Shown here one piece after another: positions 8,455-16,365 of a stretch of 64,000 nt of DNA. The position numbers and the translations under genes were made by a program. The notes below the pieces were generated by a model. The model made no database searches, was not told where the DNA came from, and was given only the letters and a program-made list of their open reading frames with translations. This DNA comes from Oceanospirillaceae bacterium (lineage in GTDB: Bacteria; Pseudomonadota; Gammaproteobacteria; Pseudomonadales; Oceanobacteraceae): positions 1 through 64,000 of the forward strand of contig JACKOM010000004.1 in NCBI GenBank assembly GCA_024234265.1. The letters are read 5' to 3'. The stretch's first letter is position 1, and every line of letters begins with the position of its first letter.

Positions 8455-10365
8455 TTAAACCACCCCTGGAAATACAAAATCAAATACAAGTCCCTCTGCC
8501 CTGTTAATACTGACCCTGCCACGGAATAACTGATCGACTAAATTGTGCACCTGATACAAACCCAGCCCCATATGTTTGCCCGCGCCGCGCTGGCTTGTAT
8601 AAAACGGGTCAAATAATTTACCCATATCCAGTGCATTGCTGATAACCCCATTATCAGCGTAATGCAGATGCAGGGCACTATTACGGACTTCCAGCTTAAT
8701 CTTCACCCGGTACTCGCTCAGCCCCGGATTATGCGCCAGGGTGTTATCCAGCAACTCAGTGATAATAAATAACAAAGCGCTGCTGTAGGTGTTTAACACA
8801 ATATCACTGTCGGTCTCCAGCTCCAGGCGAATATTACGATGTATCGCCGCCTGGCGGATATCATAGGCCAGCTCCTGCAGACTGGTGCTGGTAGTACGGT
8901 AGCCTATCTGGGTGACCGCACTGCGCTTAAAGGTCTGCACAATTTTACCCATACGATCAAGATTCTGGCAGGCAAGGCTCAGGGCACTCTGGCTGTCCTG
9001 CATATGCTGGCGGAACTGGCCTTTAGTCAGGTGGCCACGCTCAAATAAGCCGGTTAATTGAATATATTGTTCACGGGCAAAATCCGCACTGGTATGTACT
9101 ATACCCAGCGGGGTATTTAATTCATGGGCAACCCCTGTTACCAGCTCACCGAGCGCCGCTATTTTTTGCTGCTGGGCACGCTCTTTTTCCCGCTGCAGAG
9201 TTTCCTGATCCTGTTTGCGCCGCGCCTGCAGTTCAAGAATACGCAGGGCCAGGGCGATGGCGAATAAAATGGTCTCCGCCAGCGAGCCAATCATATAGCC
9301 ATACAGGGTAATAAAATTGCCCGGCAATAATCCCAATGAGCGTAAATTGCCCAGCATTAACCCGGAAATAAACAGGAAATTCGCCACGGCAAACACAGCA
9401 GCAAAACGTTGCCCGCGCCACGCCAGTGCCAGAGATAAACCAAAATAAAACAGGGTGAATAACACACTGCCCATATTCAGCCAGGCAACCACTTTATGGT
9501 ACGGCGCGAAAATCACAGCGATAGCCAGCAACCCCCAGATAATATTCAGCCCCTGAAATAAACGCCGTGCACGGATGTTTAATTTGGGCACAGCCAATAT
9601 GTGGTAGGCGAAATATAAAAAGCCCAGCTGGCTGAGGGACATGGTGAGGGGAATTGCGAAGGTATTGATGCCGGGCCAATCGGGCCACAGGTACATAAAA
9701 CCCGTGCCGTCATAACTCATTTGCATCAGCAAAAAGCTGAATACAAAACCCACGTAATTGCGGTACATGCGCATGCCGGTCATGAGGAAAATCACGATGT
9801 TGTACAACACCATCACCACCATCACACCTACGTAGGCACCCCGCGCAAAACCCTGCGCATTGTCATACTGGGCAAAGGCGGTTTTATCCATGATTTCGAG
9901 GGGCACTTGCATGGTGCCCTCGGTTTTGAGGCGCATATAAAACTGCACACTTTCCCCCGCCGCCAGATAACGGGAAAAAACAAATTCACGGTGGTAAACC
10001 GAACGTTGCATAAAGGGCTGCAAATCGCCGGTATGTTCGTGGTCAAGCACCTCACCTGCGGCACTGAGCCAATAGGCATCCACATAATCGTGGGCAGGAT
10101 ACTGCAGCACCACACTCCAATAATTACTGCGTGCAGCGTTCAGATCCACACGAAACCAATAGGCGGAGGGGCTAAAACCAAAGTTACCGGCGGAACCATG
10201 GTTGGTTTGCCAGTCCTGACGGGCGCGCACTTCTTCCAGGGTCAGGTAACCCGCCGGATCCTCCAGATAGGCCATGCCCTCAGCAAGATTAAGCCGCGGC
10301 GCATCCAGCACCACGGCATGACTGCTGGCGATGTAACAGGATAATAAGAAGATAATCAGACGCAC
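8455..10365 (-). CDS. 7TM-DISM sensor histidine kinase
   Basis: Paralogue of the next gene on the minus strand. Order of parts: signal peptide (LIIFLLSCYIASSHA), 7TMR-DISM extracellular domain, seven membrane helices, a short coiled coil (RRKQDQETLQREKERAQQQK), then HisKA with a normal H-box (GVAHELNTPLGIVHTS) and an ATPase domain (ELLDNTLAHN, GAGKHMGLGLYQVHNLV). No PAS region is seen. A GTG start at 10365 is preferred because GGAGG sits 7 nt before it and the signal peptide follows; a longer start at 10419 is possible. No response regulator is adjacent to this two-gene unit, so the partner is elsewhere or shared. Confidence 0.82.
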   Translation of the reverse strand: MRLIIFLLSCYIASSHAVVLDAPRLNLAEGMAYLEDPAGYLTLEEVRARQDWQTNHGSAGNFGFSPSAYWFRVDLNAARSNYWSVVLQYPAHDYVDAYWLSAAGEVLDHEHTGDLQPFMQRSVYHREFVFSRYLAAGESVQFYMRLKTEGTMQVPLEIMDKTAFAQYDNAQGFARGAYVGVMVVMVLYNIVIFLMTGMRMYRNYVGFVFSFLLMQMSYDGTGFMYLWPDWPGINTFAIPLTMSLSQLGFLYFAYHILAVPKLNIRARRLFQGLNIIWGLLAIAVIFAPYHKVVAWLNMGSVLFTLFYFGLSLALAWRGQRFAAVFAVANFLFISGLMLGNLRSLGLLPGNFITLYGYMIGSLAETILFAIALALRILELQARRKQDQETLQREKERAQQQKIAALGELVTGVAHELNTPLGIVHTSADFAREQYIQLTGLFERGHLTKGQFRQHMQDSQSALSLACQNLDRMGKIVQTFKRSAVTQIGYRTTSTSLQELAYDIRQAAIHRNIRLELETDSDIVLNTYSSALLFIITELLDNTLAHNPGLSEYRVKIKLEVRNSALHLHYADNGVISNALDMGKLFDPFYTSQRGAGKHMGLGLYQVHNLVDQLFRGRVSINRAEGLVFDFVFPGVV

Positions 10366-10434
10366 CAGGGGGCCTCCGCCGATACTGCTTTTGAGCTTAG
10401 CAGCAAGGGTGAGAGTCACACAGGTGCGGGCACA

Positions 10435-10908
10435 TTACAGCACCCAGTGGGCAAGATGCAGGCAAACAAGGGCAAACAGGCCGGCGATGACATCATCGAT
10501 CATAATGCCAAAGCCGCCGTGGACCCGCTCATCAAACCAGCGGATGGGCCAGGGTTTGATAATGTCGAAAAAGCGGAACAATACAAAACCCGCCAGCGCC
10601 CATTGCCAGGTGGGCGGTAATAAAAACAGGGTTAACCACACGCCAATCCATTCATCGATGACGATACCTCCGTGGTCATGCACACCTAAATCACGGCTGG
10701 TGCGCTCACACAACCACACTCCTATACCAAACCCCACCAGCAGCACACTGGCATATATAAAGGGGTTTAAATCCTTTAATAAAAACCAATAAAACGGCAT
10801 GGCCGCGAGGGTGCCAAAGGTGCCGGGGGCCTTAGGCGCAAAACCACTGCCCAGACCAAAGGCCAGCCAGTGCACGGGATTTTTATAATCGGGTTTAGGC
10901 AGTGACAT
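10435..10908 (-). CDS. pgpA: Phosphatidylglycerophosphatase A
   Basis: Inner-membrane enzyme that removes the phosphate from phosphatidylglycerophosphate to give phosphatidylglycerol. The 157-residue protein has the family N-terminus (NPVHWLAFGLGSGFAPKAPGT), the acidic catalytic region VHDHGGIVIDEWIGVWLT (about residues 76-93) and several hydrophobic segments. It is the last gene of the rib-nusB-thiL cluster, 8 bp after thiL, the same position as in Pseudomonas. Confidence 0.94.
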   Translation of the reverse strand: MSLPKPDYKNPVHWLAFGLGSGFAPKAPGTFGTLAAMPFYWFLLKDLNPFIYASVLLVGFGIGVWLCERTSRDLGVHDHGGIVIDEWIGVWLTLFLLPPTWQWALAGFVLFRFFDIIKPWPIRWFDERVHGGFGIMIDDVIAGLFALVCLHLAHWVL

Positions 10909-10916
10909 AACGTTCC

Positions 10917-11846
10917 TTAAAAATGCTGATAACCCTGGCGGGCAAAACCTACGGGTGCATTTAATAACTCAACCCCCTGCCCGGCCTGCACCTGCCCGAT
11001 ACACACGCAGCCCTGCAATAACAGGGCATCACGCTGAGTAGGCGCGGCACAAAATAACAGGCGGTAATCATCACCGCCGTTTAAGGCATATTGCAAAGCC
11101 ACCTTATGCTCATAAAAACGCAGGCATTCAGGGGCAAGGGGAATTAATTGCGCATCAAGCTGTAATTGCACATCACTGGCAGCAGCGATATGCCCGGCAT
11201 CCTGCATAAGGCCGTCGGAAATATCCATGCAGGCGCTGGCCCGGCCGATTAAAAACTGGCCGAGTTGAATTTCCGGGCGCGGAAAATAAAAACGCTGCTG
11301 AAAAAATTCTGTGACGGTTTTTTGTTTTAACACCATAGTTAATGCAGCAGCGGCATCGCCTAAGGTGCCACTCACCCACACATCATCACCCACCTGTGCA
11401 CCACTGCGTTTTAATGCCTGCCCCGCAGGGATATAACCATGCACCGCAATGGTAATGCTCAGCACACTGCTTTTAGTGGTATCACCACCGATTAAACGGC
11501 AATTATATTGGCGTGCACATTCACTTAAACCGCGGCTGAAATCCGCCAGCCAGTGTTCATCTTTTTGTGGCAGGCTGATAGCGAGGGTAAAAAAAGCCGG
11601 CTCCGCGCCCATGGCGGCAAGATCACTTAACGCACAGCAAAAACTGCGGGTGGCAATATCAAAGGGGGCTGCGTGCACCGGGAAATGCACACCGGCAACG
11701 GCAGTATCCACGGAGAGCACTAAATCAAAAGCGGGACGCGGCTGAATAACCGCACAGTCATCACCAATACCCAGGGAAATATGTTCAGGCAGTTCAGCCA
11801 GCGGCTTTTGATTAAAATAGGTTTTTATTAAATCAAATTCGCCCAC
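10917..11846 (-). CDS. thiL: Thiamine-monophosphate kinase
   Basis: Phosphorylates thiamine monophosphate to the coenzyme thiamine diphosphate, which Dxs also uses. Family motifs are GEFDLIKTYF at the N-terminus, GIGDDCAV (about residues 35-42), SVDTAVAGVHFP, LIGGDTTKS and MDISDGLMQDAGH. About 310 residues is normal. The start is taken as GTG at 11846, because GGAG lies 5 nt upstream and the protein then begins at the conserved GEF; an in-frame upstream ATG at 11876 would add ten unconserved residues. It lies 81 bp downstream of nusB. Confidence 0.93.
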   Translation of the reverse strand: MGEFDLIKTYFNQKPLAELPEHISLGIGDDCAVIQPRPAFDLVLSVDTAVAGVHFPVHAAPFDIATRSFCCALSDLAAMGAEPAFFTLAISLPQKDEHWLADFSRGLSECARQYNCRLIGGDTTKSSVLSITIAVHGYIPAGQALKRSGAQVGDDVWVSGTLGDAAAALTMVLKQKTVTEFFQQRFYFPRPEIQLGQFLIGRASACMDISDGLMQDAGHIAAASDVQLQLDAQLIPLAPECLRFYEHKVALQYALNGGDDYRLLFCAAPTQRDALLLQGCVCIGQVQAGQGVELLNAPVGFARQGYQHF

Positions 11847-11927
11847 AACAACTCCCTGTGCACCGGCTGACAACAAACATTACAGGCAGGTGGCTGAAAA
11901 CAGCAAAGCCGTTTTCAGCCTTTTCAA

Positions 11928-12392
11928 TCAGCGTTTAATTTCCACTACACGCAGGGTCTGGGCAATTTTATCCAGCACACCGTTGACGTATTTATGGCTT
12001 TCGGTTGCACCGAATTTTTTCGCTAATTCCACCGCTTCGTTAATCACGACTTTATAGGGTACGTCGATGCGATGTTCCATTTCATAGGCAGATAAACGCA
12101 GTATGGCTAATTCCACCGGGGTCACGTCTTTAATTTCGCGATCCAGGTGGGGGGCCAGGTGGCCATCAATGGCCGATACGTTGCGTGGCACACCGCGGAA
12201 TAATTCACGGAAATATTCCATGTCAGTGCCTTTCATATCGTTATCCACTACGAACTGAACTTCGATATCGTTCAGGCTCGCACCTGCCATGGCCCACTGA
12301 TACAGGGCCTGCATGGCAAAGTGGCGCGCTTTACGGCGCGCAGCAGGATTGGCTTTAACTGTGCGCCCGTGGCGCGGCAGCGGCTCGCTCAT
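11928..12392 (-). CDS. nusB: Transcription antitermination factor NusB
   Basis: RNA-binding factor that, with NusE (S10), NusA and NusG, antiterminates rRNA transcription. At 154 residues it is slightly longer than E. coli NusB because of a basic N-terminal extension. The core ARHFAMQALYQWAMAG and the C-terminal VELAKKFGATESHKYVNGVLD are diagnostic. Its ATG overlaps the ribH stop codon by one base (TAATG), so the two are translationally coupled. Confidence 0.95.
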   Translation of the reverse strand: MSEPLPRHGRTVKANPAARRKARHFAMQALYQWAMAGASLNDIEVQFVVDNDMKGTDMEYFRELFRGVPRNVSAIDGHLAPHLDREIKDVTPVELAILRLSAYEMEHRIDVPYKVVINEAVELAKKFGATESHKYVNGVLDKIAQTLRVVEIKR

Positions 12393-12859
12393 TATGACTC
12401 CAGGTTTTTCAGCAGGCTGATCATCTCAAAAGCAGACATCGCCGCTTCTTCGCCTTTATTACCTGCCTTGGTACCTGCGCGTTCAATCGCTTGTTCAATG
12501 GTATCGACGGTTAATACACCAAAAGTGATCGGCATATTGTAGTCGAGCTGTAATTTGCTCAGGCCGTTTACACAGGCACCGGCAACATAATCAAAGTGTG
12601 GGGTTGAACCACGGATAACAGCACCTAATGCGATGATGGCATCGTATTTTTTGCTGTCGGCCAGTTTTTTCACCACTAATGGAATTTCATACGCGCCTGG
12701 GCACATCACAGTGGTGATGTCGTCTTCGGCAATACCGTGCATGGTTAAACCGCGGATAGCGCCGTCTAACAGGGTATCAACAACAAATTCATTCCAGCGG
12801 GTATGCACGATGGCGTATTTCGCTTTGTGGGGAGTCAGGGTGCCGTGAATACGTTTCAT
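12392..12859 (-). CDS. ribH: 6,7-dimethyl-8-ribityllumazine synthase
   Basis: Penultimate riboflavin enzyme: joins the ribityl-aminouracil to 3,4-dihydroxy-2-butanone 4-phosphate. 155 residues. Conserved parts seen are the FVVDTLLDGA loop, CPGAYEIPLVVKKLA, IALGAVIRGSTPHFDYV with the catalytic His in the loop after GST, and FGVLTVDTIEQAIERAG. It lies 9 bp after the ribBX-like gene and overlaps nusB by one base. Confidence 0.95.
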   Translation of the reverse strand: MKRIHGTLTPHKAKYAIVHTRWNEFVVDTLLDGAIRGLTMHGIAEDDITTVMCPGAYEIPLVVKKLADSKKYDAIIALGAVIRGSTPHFDYVAGACVNGLSKLQLDYNMPITFGVLTVDTIEQAIERAGTKAGNKGEEAAMSAFEMISLLKNLES

Positions 12860-12868
12860 GGTTTTACC

Positions 12869-13987
12869 TTATTTATCTGCAAAAGGAATATATTCGACAA
12901 CTTCCAGATCAAAGCCGGAAATGCCTGTGTATTTAATCGGTGAACTCAGCAGGCGCATTTTGCTGATGCCCAGTTCACGCAGAATTTGTGAGCCTGTGCC
13001 TATGGTCACAAAGGCACCGGAACTGTCGATATCCGTGGTGCGCATCGGACGCTGGCGGCCAAAAAAGGTGTCCACGGAAGCGCGCACATCTTCAGGTTCG
13101 CCGGCATTTAATAATACCAGGGCACCATGACCTTCATTGGCGATGGCTTTTAATGCATTGGTCACCGACCAGCTGGTGCTCTCGGGTTTTAAGGCACGTA
13201 ATACATCACGCAGGGTTTCGGCGGTTTGCACACGCACTAACGGCGCTTTATCACTCTGCATATTGCCCATGCTTAACGCGAGGTGGGTTTGGCCGTGAAT
13301 CGTGTCATCAAATACGTGCAGGTTAAATTCACCGTACACGGTATTAATTTTATCGCAGCTCACCTGCTCAACGGTTTTTTCGTTGGCCATACGGTAATGA
13401 ATTAAATCCGCGATGGTGCCCACTTTAATGCCGTGTTTTTCGGCGAATTTTTCCAGCTCAGGGCGGCGCGCCATGGTGCCGTCTTCATTCATGATTTCAA
13501 CAATCACACCGGCAGGAATTAAACCAGCGAGGCGCGCTAAATCACAACCGGCTTCGGTGTGGCCGGCGCGGCTTAATACACCACCCTTGCGCGCGCGCAG
13601 CGGGAAAATATGCCCGGGCTGCACGATATCTTCCGGTTTGGACATGGGGCTGACCGCCACCTGAATCGTGCGTGCACGGTCAGCGGCGGAAATACCTGTG
13701 GTCACACCTTCGGCGGCTTCAATGGAAACCGTAAACGGCGTAGAAAATTTAGAACCATTACCTGCCACCATGGCCGGTAAACCTAAATAATCACAACGGT
13801 CGGCAGTTAAGGTTAAACAAATCAGGCCACGGGCTTCCTTGGCCATAAAGTTCACAATTTCCGGGGTGACTTTTTCCGCTGCGACGATAATGTCGCCTTC
13901 GTTTTCGCGGTCTTCGTCATCCATCAGGATAACCATTTTACCTTCACGAAAATCAGCGATGATTTCCTGTATGGTATTTAATGCCAT
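12869..13987 (-). CDS. ribBX: 3,4-dihydroxy-2-butanone 4-phosphate synthase with degenerate GTP cyclohydrolase II domain (RibBX type)
   Basis: The N-terminal half is a complete RibB domain that makes the four-carbon riboflavin precursor from ribulose 5-phosphate (MVILMDDEDRENEGDI; RAGHTEAGCDLARLAG; EIMNEDGTMAR). The C-terminal half keeps the fold start of GTP cyclohydrolase II (FNLHVFDD) but lacks the zinc-binding cysteine motif and catalytic Arg/Tyr segment of active RibA; instead it reads VRVQTAETLRDVLRALKP. This matches the described RibBX variant, which supplies only RibB activity, so a separate ribA is expected elsewhere. The start at 13987 begins with the conserved MALNTIQEII. It follows ribD by 51 bp. 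Confidence 0.88.
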   Translation of the reverse strand: MALNTIQEIIADFREGKMVILMDDEDRENEGDIIVAAEKVTPEIVNFMAKEARGLICLTLTADRCDYLGLPAMVAGNGSKFSTPFTVSIEAAEGVTTGISAADRARTIQVAVSPMSKPEDIVQPGHIFPLRARKGGVLSRAGHTEAGCDLARLAGLIPAGVIVEIMNEDGTMARRPELEKFAEKHGIKVGTIADLIHYRMANEKTVEQVSCDKINTVYGEFNLHVFDDTIHGQTHLALSMGNMQSDKAPLVRVQTAETLRDVLRALKPESTSWSVTNALKAIANEGHGALVLLNAGEPEDVRASVDTFFGRQRPMRTTDIDSSGAFVTIGTGSQILRELGISKMRLLSSPIKYTGISGFDLEVVEYIPFADK

Positions 13988-14038
13988 CTGCAAGCCCCCT
14001 TGGGCAACAAACCAGCCCCCGTAAAGGGGCATGAATAA

Positions 14039-15145
14039 TTAATCAGATTTTTTAATCCGGTAAGTGAAACGCACATCCGTGCCCACCTGCCGTACATCCT
14101 GTATATCCAGCAATAAACGTTCGGCCATTTTGGTAAATGGCAGGGCAAATACCGGGAGGGCGGCACTGCCCATCAGGCAGGGTGCCTGGTAATGCACAAT
14201 CTCATCGCATAAACCGGCGTCGATAAATGCACCCGCTAAGGTGGCACCGGTTTCCACTAAAACTTCGTTGCACTGGCGTTTAGCCAGCTCAAGCAACAGG
14301 GCGTTTAAATCCACCCGGCCATTGGCGTCTGCCGCCAGGCAGATACGCTCGGCATTGGCGATAGGCGCATATTCACGGCCCACAATGCCCACCAGCAGGG
14401 TCTGACCCGGCTGATCTAACAGTTTAGCCGATGCGGGCATACGCCCCTGACTATCGAGCACCACACGCAGGGGTTGCTGGGCGGGGGCAGCCTCTTCGGC
14501 AGACAATTTTAATTCGACAGCCCGCACCGTCAGGGCCGGATCATCCAGCAGCACACTGTCGACACCGCAGATAATCGCCGAGCTGCGCGCGCGTAATTTC
14601 TGCACGTCGGCGCGGGCGGCGGGGCCGGTAATCCACTGGCTTTCGCCGCTTTGCATGGCGGTGCGGCCATCCAAACTCGAAGCCATTTTAATACGCACAA
14701 ACGGCAGGCCGGTTTGCATGCGTTTGATAAAACCGGGGTTCAGGGCGCGGGCCTGCTCTTCCAGCACGCCGCTGTGCACTGTGATGCCTGCGGCGCGTAA
14801 TTTGTTAAAACCATTGCCCGCCACCAGGGGGTTGGGGTCCTGCATGGCGCAGATAACTTCGCTCACACCCGCGTTAATCAGGCCATCGGCACAGGGCGGG
14901 GTGCGCCCGAAATGGCTGCACGGCTCTAAGGTGACATAGGCCGTTGCACCACGGGCCTGCTCAGCGGCGGCACGCAGGGCGTTGACTTCGGCATGGCCTT
15001 CACCGGCACGCACATGGAAACCTTCACCGACAATGCGGCCATCTTTCACCAGCACACAGCCCACGCGCGGATTAGGCGCTGTGCTGTATAAACCCTGTTT
15101 GGCCAGCGCGATGGCGCGGGCCATGTAAACGGCGTGTTGGCTCAT
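14039..15145 (-). CDS. ribD: Bifunctional diaminohydroxyphosphoribosylaminopyrimidine deaminase / reductase
   Basis: Two-domain riboflavin enzyme carrying out the deamination and side-chain reduction steps. The N-terminal deaminase has the zinc signature HAEVNAL followed by PCSHFGRTPPCADGL (about residues 51-90). The C-terminal reductase starts near residue 147 (VRIKMASSLDGRTAM, QWITG, RVVLDSQGR). 368 residues is normal. It overlaps nrdR by 4 bp. Riboflavin synthase, usually encoded directly after ribD in this cluster in Pseudomonas, is absent here. Confidence 0.95.
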   Translation of the reverse strand: MSQHAVYMARAIALAKQGLYSTAPNPRVGCVLVKDGRIVGEGFHVRAGEGHAEVNALRAAAEQARGATAYVTLEPCSHFGRTPPCADGLINAGVSEVICAMQDPNPLVAGNGFNKLRAAGITVHSGVLEEQARALNPGFIKRMQTGLPFVRIKMASSLDGRTAMQSGESQWITGPAARADVQKLRARSSAIICGVDSVLLDDPALTVRAVELKLSAEEAAPAQQPLRVVLDSQGRMPASAKLLDQPGQTLLVGIVGREYAPIANAERICLAADANGRVDLNALLLELAKRQCNEVLVETGATLAGAFIDAGLCDEIVHYQAPCLMGSAALPVFALPFTKMAERLLLDIQDVRQVGTDVRFTYRIKKSD

Positions 15146-15609
15146 ACGGGTTCGGGCTTGGGTTTGGCAATGCGCTCAATTTCAGCGCGGAATTCTTCGA
15201 GGTCTTTGAACGAGCGGTATACGGAAGCAAAACGCACGTAGGCCACTTCGTCTAAATCACGCAGTTCGCGCATGACTTCTTCACCGACCTGCAGGCTTTT
15301 AACTTCACGCTCGCCGGTGGCGCGTAAACGGGCCTGGATGCGGCTGATGGCAGCTTCCACGGCTTCAACACTCACGGGGCGTTTTTCAAGGGCGCGCATC
15401 ATACCGGCGCGCAGTTTTTGCTCATCGAAGGGAACACGGGTACCGTCGTTTTTAACCACCCGCGGCATCACCAGCTCAGCGCTTTCGAAGGTAGTAAAAC
15501 GTTCATTACAGGCCTGGCACTCACGCCGACGACGCACCTGATCACCATCCGCGACGAGGCGCGAATCGATTACCTTGGTATCCTGCTCACCGCAAAATGG
15601 ACAGCGCAT
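15142..15609 (-). CDS. nrdR: Transcriptional repressor NrdR
   Basis: Nucleotide-sensing repressor of ribonucleotide reductase genes. 155 residues. The N-terminal zinc ribbon has its four cysteines (CPFC at residues 3-6, CQAC at about 31-34), followed by an ATP-cone domain (MPRVVKNDGTRVPFDEQKL). It heads the nrdR-ribD-ribBX-ribH-nusB-thiL-pgpA run. No NrdR box was recognised in this window. Confidence 0.96.
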   Translation of the reverse strand: MRCPFCGEQDTKVIDSRLVADGDQVRRRRECQACNERFTTFESAELVMPRVVKNDGTRVPFDEQKLRAGMMRALEKRPVSVEAVEAAISRIQARLRATGEREVKSLQVGEEVMRELRDLDEVAYVRFASVYRSFKDLEEFRAEIERIAKPKPEPV

Positions 15610-15697
15610 GGCCTAACCCGTGTTAAAGAACAAAAAAAGTGGCGGCATTGTACCCGCAAACGCAGGTGAACAAAACCTTTGTGGCTGCTTCCAGCTT

Positions 15698-16246
15698 CTA
15701 GCTTCGAGCGTCCTGCTCATCCAGCACCTGCATCACTTCATCCGCCCAGGCCAGCCAGGCCTGTTCCCCCAAAATGCCGCGGCGTAACGTCAGGTAAGGC
15801 AACTGGTGATGGGCCTGTTCGGCGGGCGTTAACTTGCGGTAACGCTGCTCGGTGGCAAGCAGGGCCTGCAGAGTGTTTTCATGGGTCTGGCGGTGGCTGT
15901 GCATTTCCGCCTTTAAGTTAGCCACATCGGTAAACTGCCCGGCGTAGAGCTTCACCAGCAGGGCATCGTTGATCTTATTCGGCGGCACACTGCCCGCCAG
16001 CCATTGTTGTAACTCCGCCAGGCCCGCAGCGCTTAAGCGGTAATTCTTTTTATCCGGTTTATCCTCCTGCCCCTGATTTTCCACCAGCACATTGCCGTCT
16101 TCACTGAGCTTTTTCAGCTCCTGGTAGACCTGCTGATGTTTGGCATTCCAGAAATAACCTAAGGTTTCACGGAAGTGTTTAACGATGTCATAACCGCTGG
16201 CCGGCTCAGTGGCCAGCAGGGTGAGGATGGCGTAACGCAGGGACAT
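15698..16246 (-). CDS. PadR-family transcriptional regulator
   Basis: The N-terminal winged helix is of the PadR type (LRYAILTLLATEPASGYDIVKHF, then YQELKKLSEDG and YRLSAAGLAELQQWL) and is followed by the C-terminal Vir/PadR dimerisation domain (YAGQFTDVANLKAEM onward). About 182 residues. The start at 16246 begins with the conserved MSLRYAIL; a longer start at 16261 is not needed. It is divergent from the FAD oxidoreductase gene, with two 16-bp palindromes in between, which suggests it represses itself and that gene. Confidence 0.88.
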   Translation of the reverse strand: MSLRYAILTLLATEPASGYDIVKHFRETLGYFWNAKHQQVYQELKKLSEDGNVLVENQGQEDKPDKKNYRLSAAGLAELQQWLAGSVPPNKINDALLVKLYAGQFTDVANLKAEMHSHRQTHENTLQALLATEQRYRKLTPAEQAHHQLPYLTLRRGILGEQAWLAWADEVMQVLDEQDARS

Positions 16247-16286
16247 AAAACACCCGATCAAAAAGAAGCCGCTATTCTAATGGCAT

Positions 16287-16339
16287 ATGCAAAAAGTTGC
16301 ATTCTTAAAACAAGCGGCCCATTATGCAAAAACTTGCAT
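16287..16339. promoter_or_regulatory. Twin palindromic operator, probably for the PadR regulator
   Basis: Two nearly identical 16-bp palindromes, ATGCAAAAAGTTGCAT (16287-16302) and ATGCAAAAACTTGCAT (16324-16339), with centres 37 bp apart. Both have ATGCAA/TTGCAT arms and lie in the 119-bp gap between the PadR gene and the divergent oxidoreductase. Arm length and symmetry suit a dimeric winged-helix repressor; the assignment to this PadR protein is inferred from position. Confidence 0.7.
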
Positions 16340-16365
16340 AACAATAACAACCCGGGAGAAACCCT

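Noticed and set aside
8453..8522. Longer N-terminus of the downstream 7TM-DISM kinase
   Set aside because: It would overlap the upstream kinase gene by 68 bp, and a signal peptide starts exactly at 8453.
12869..13987. Full bifunctional RibBA
   Set aside because: The GTP cyclohydrolase II cysteine motif and catalytic segment are absent, so only the RibB function is supported.
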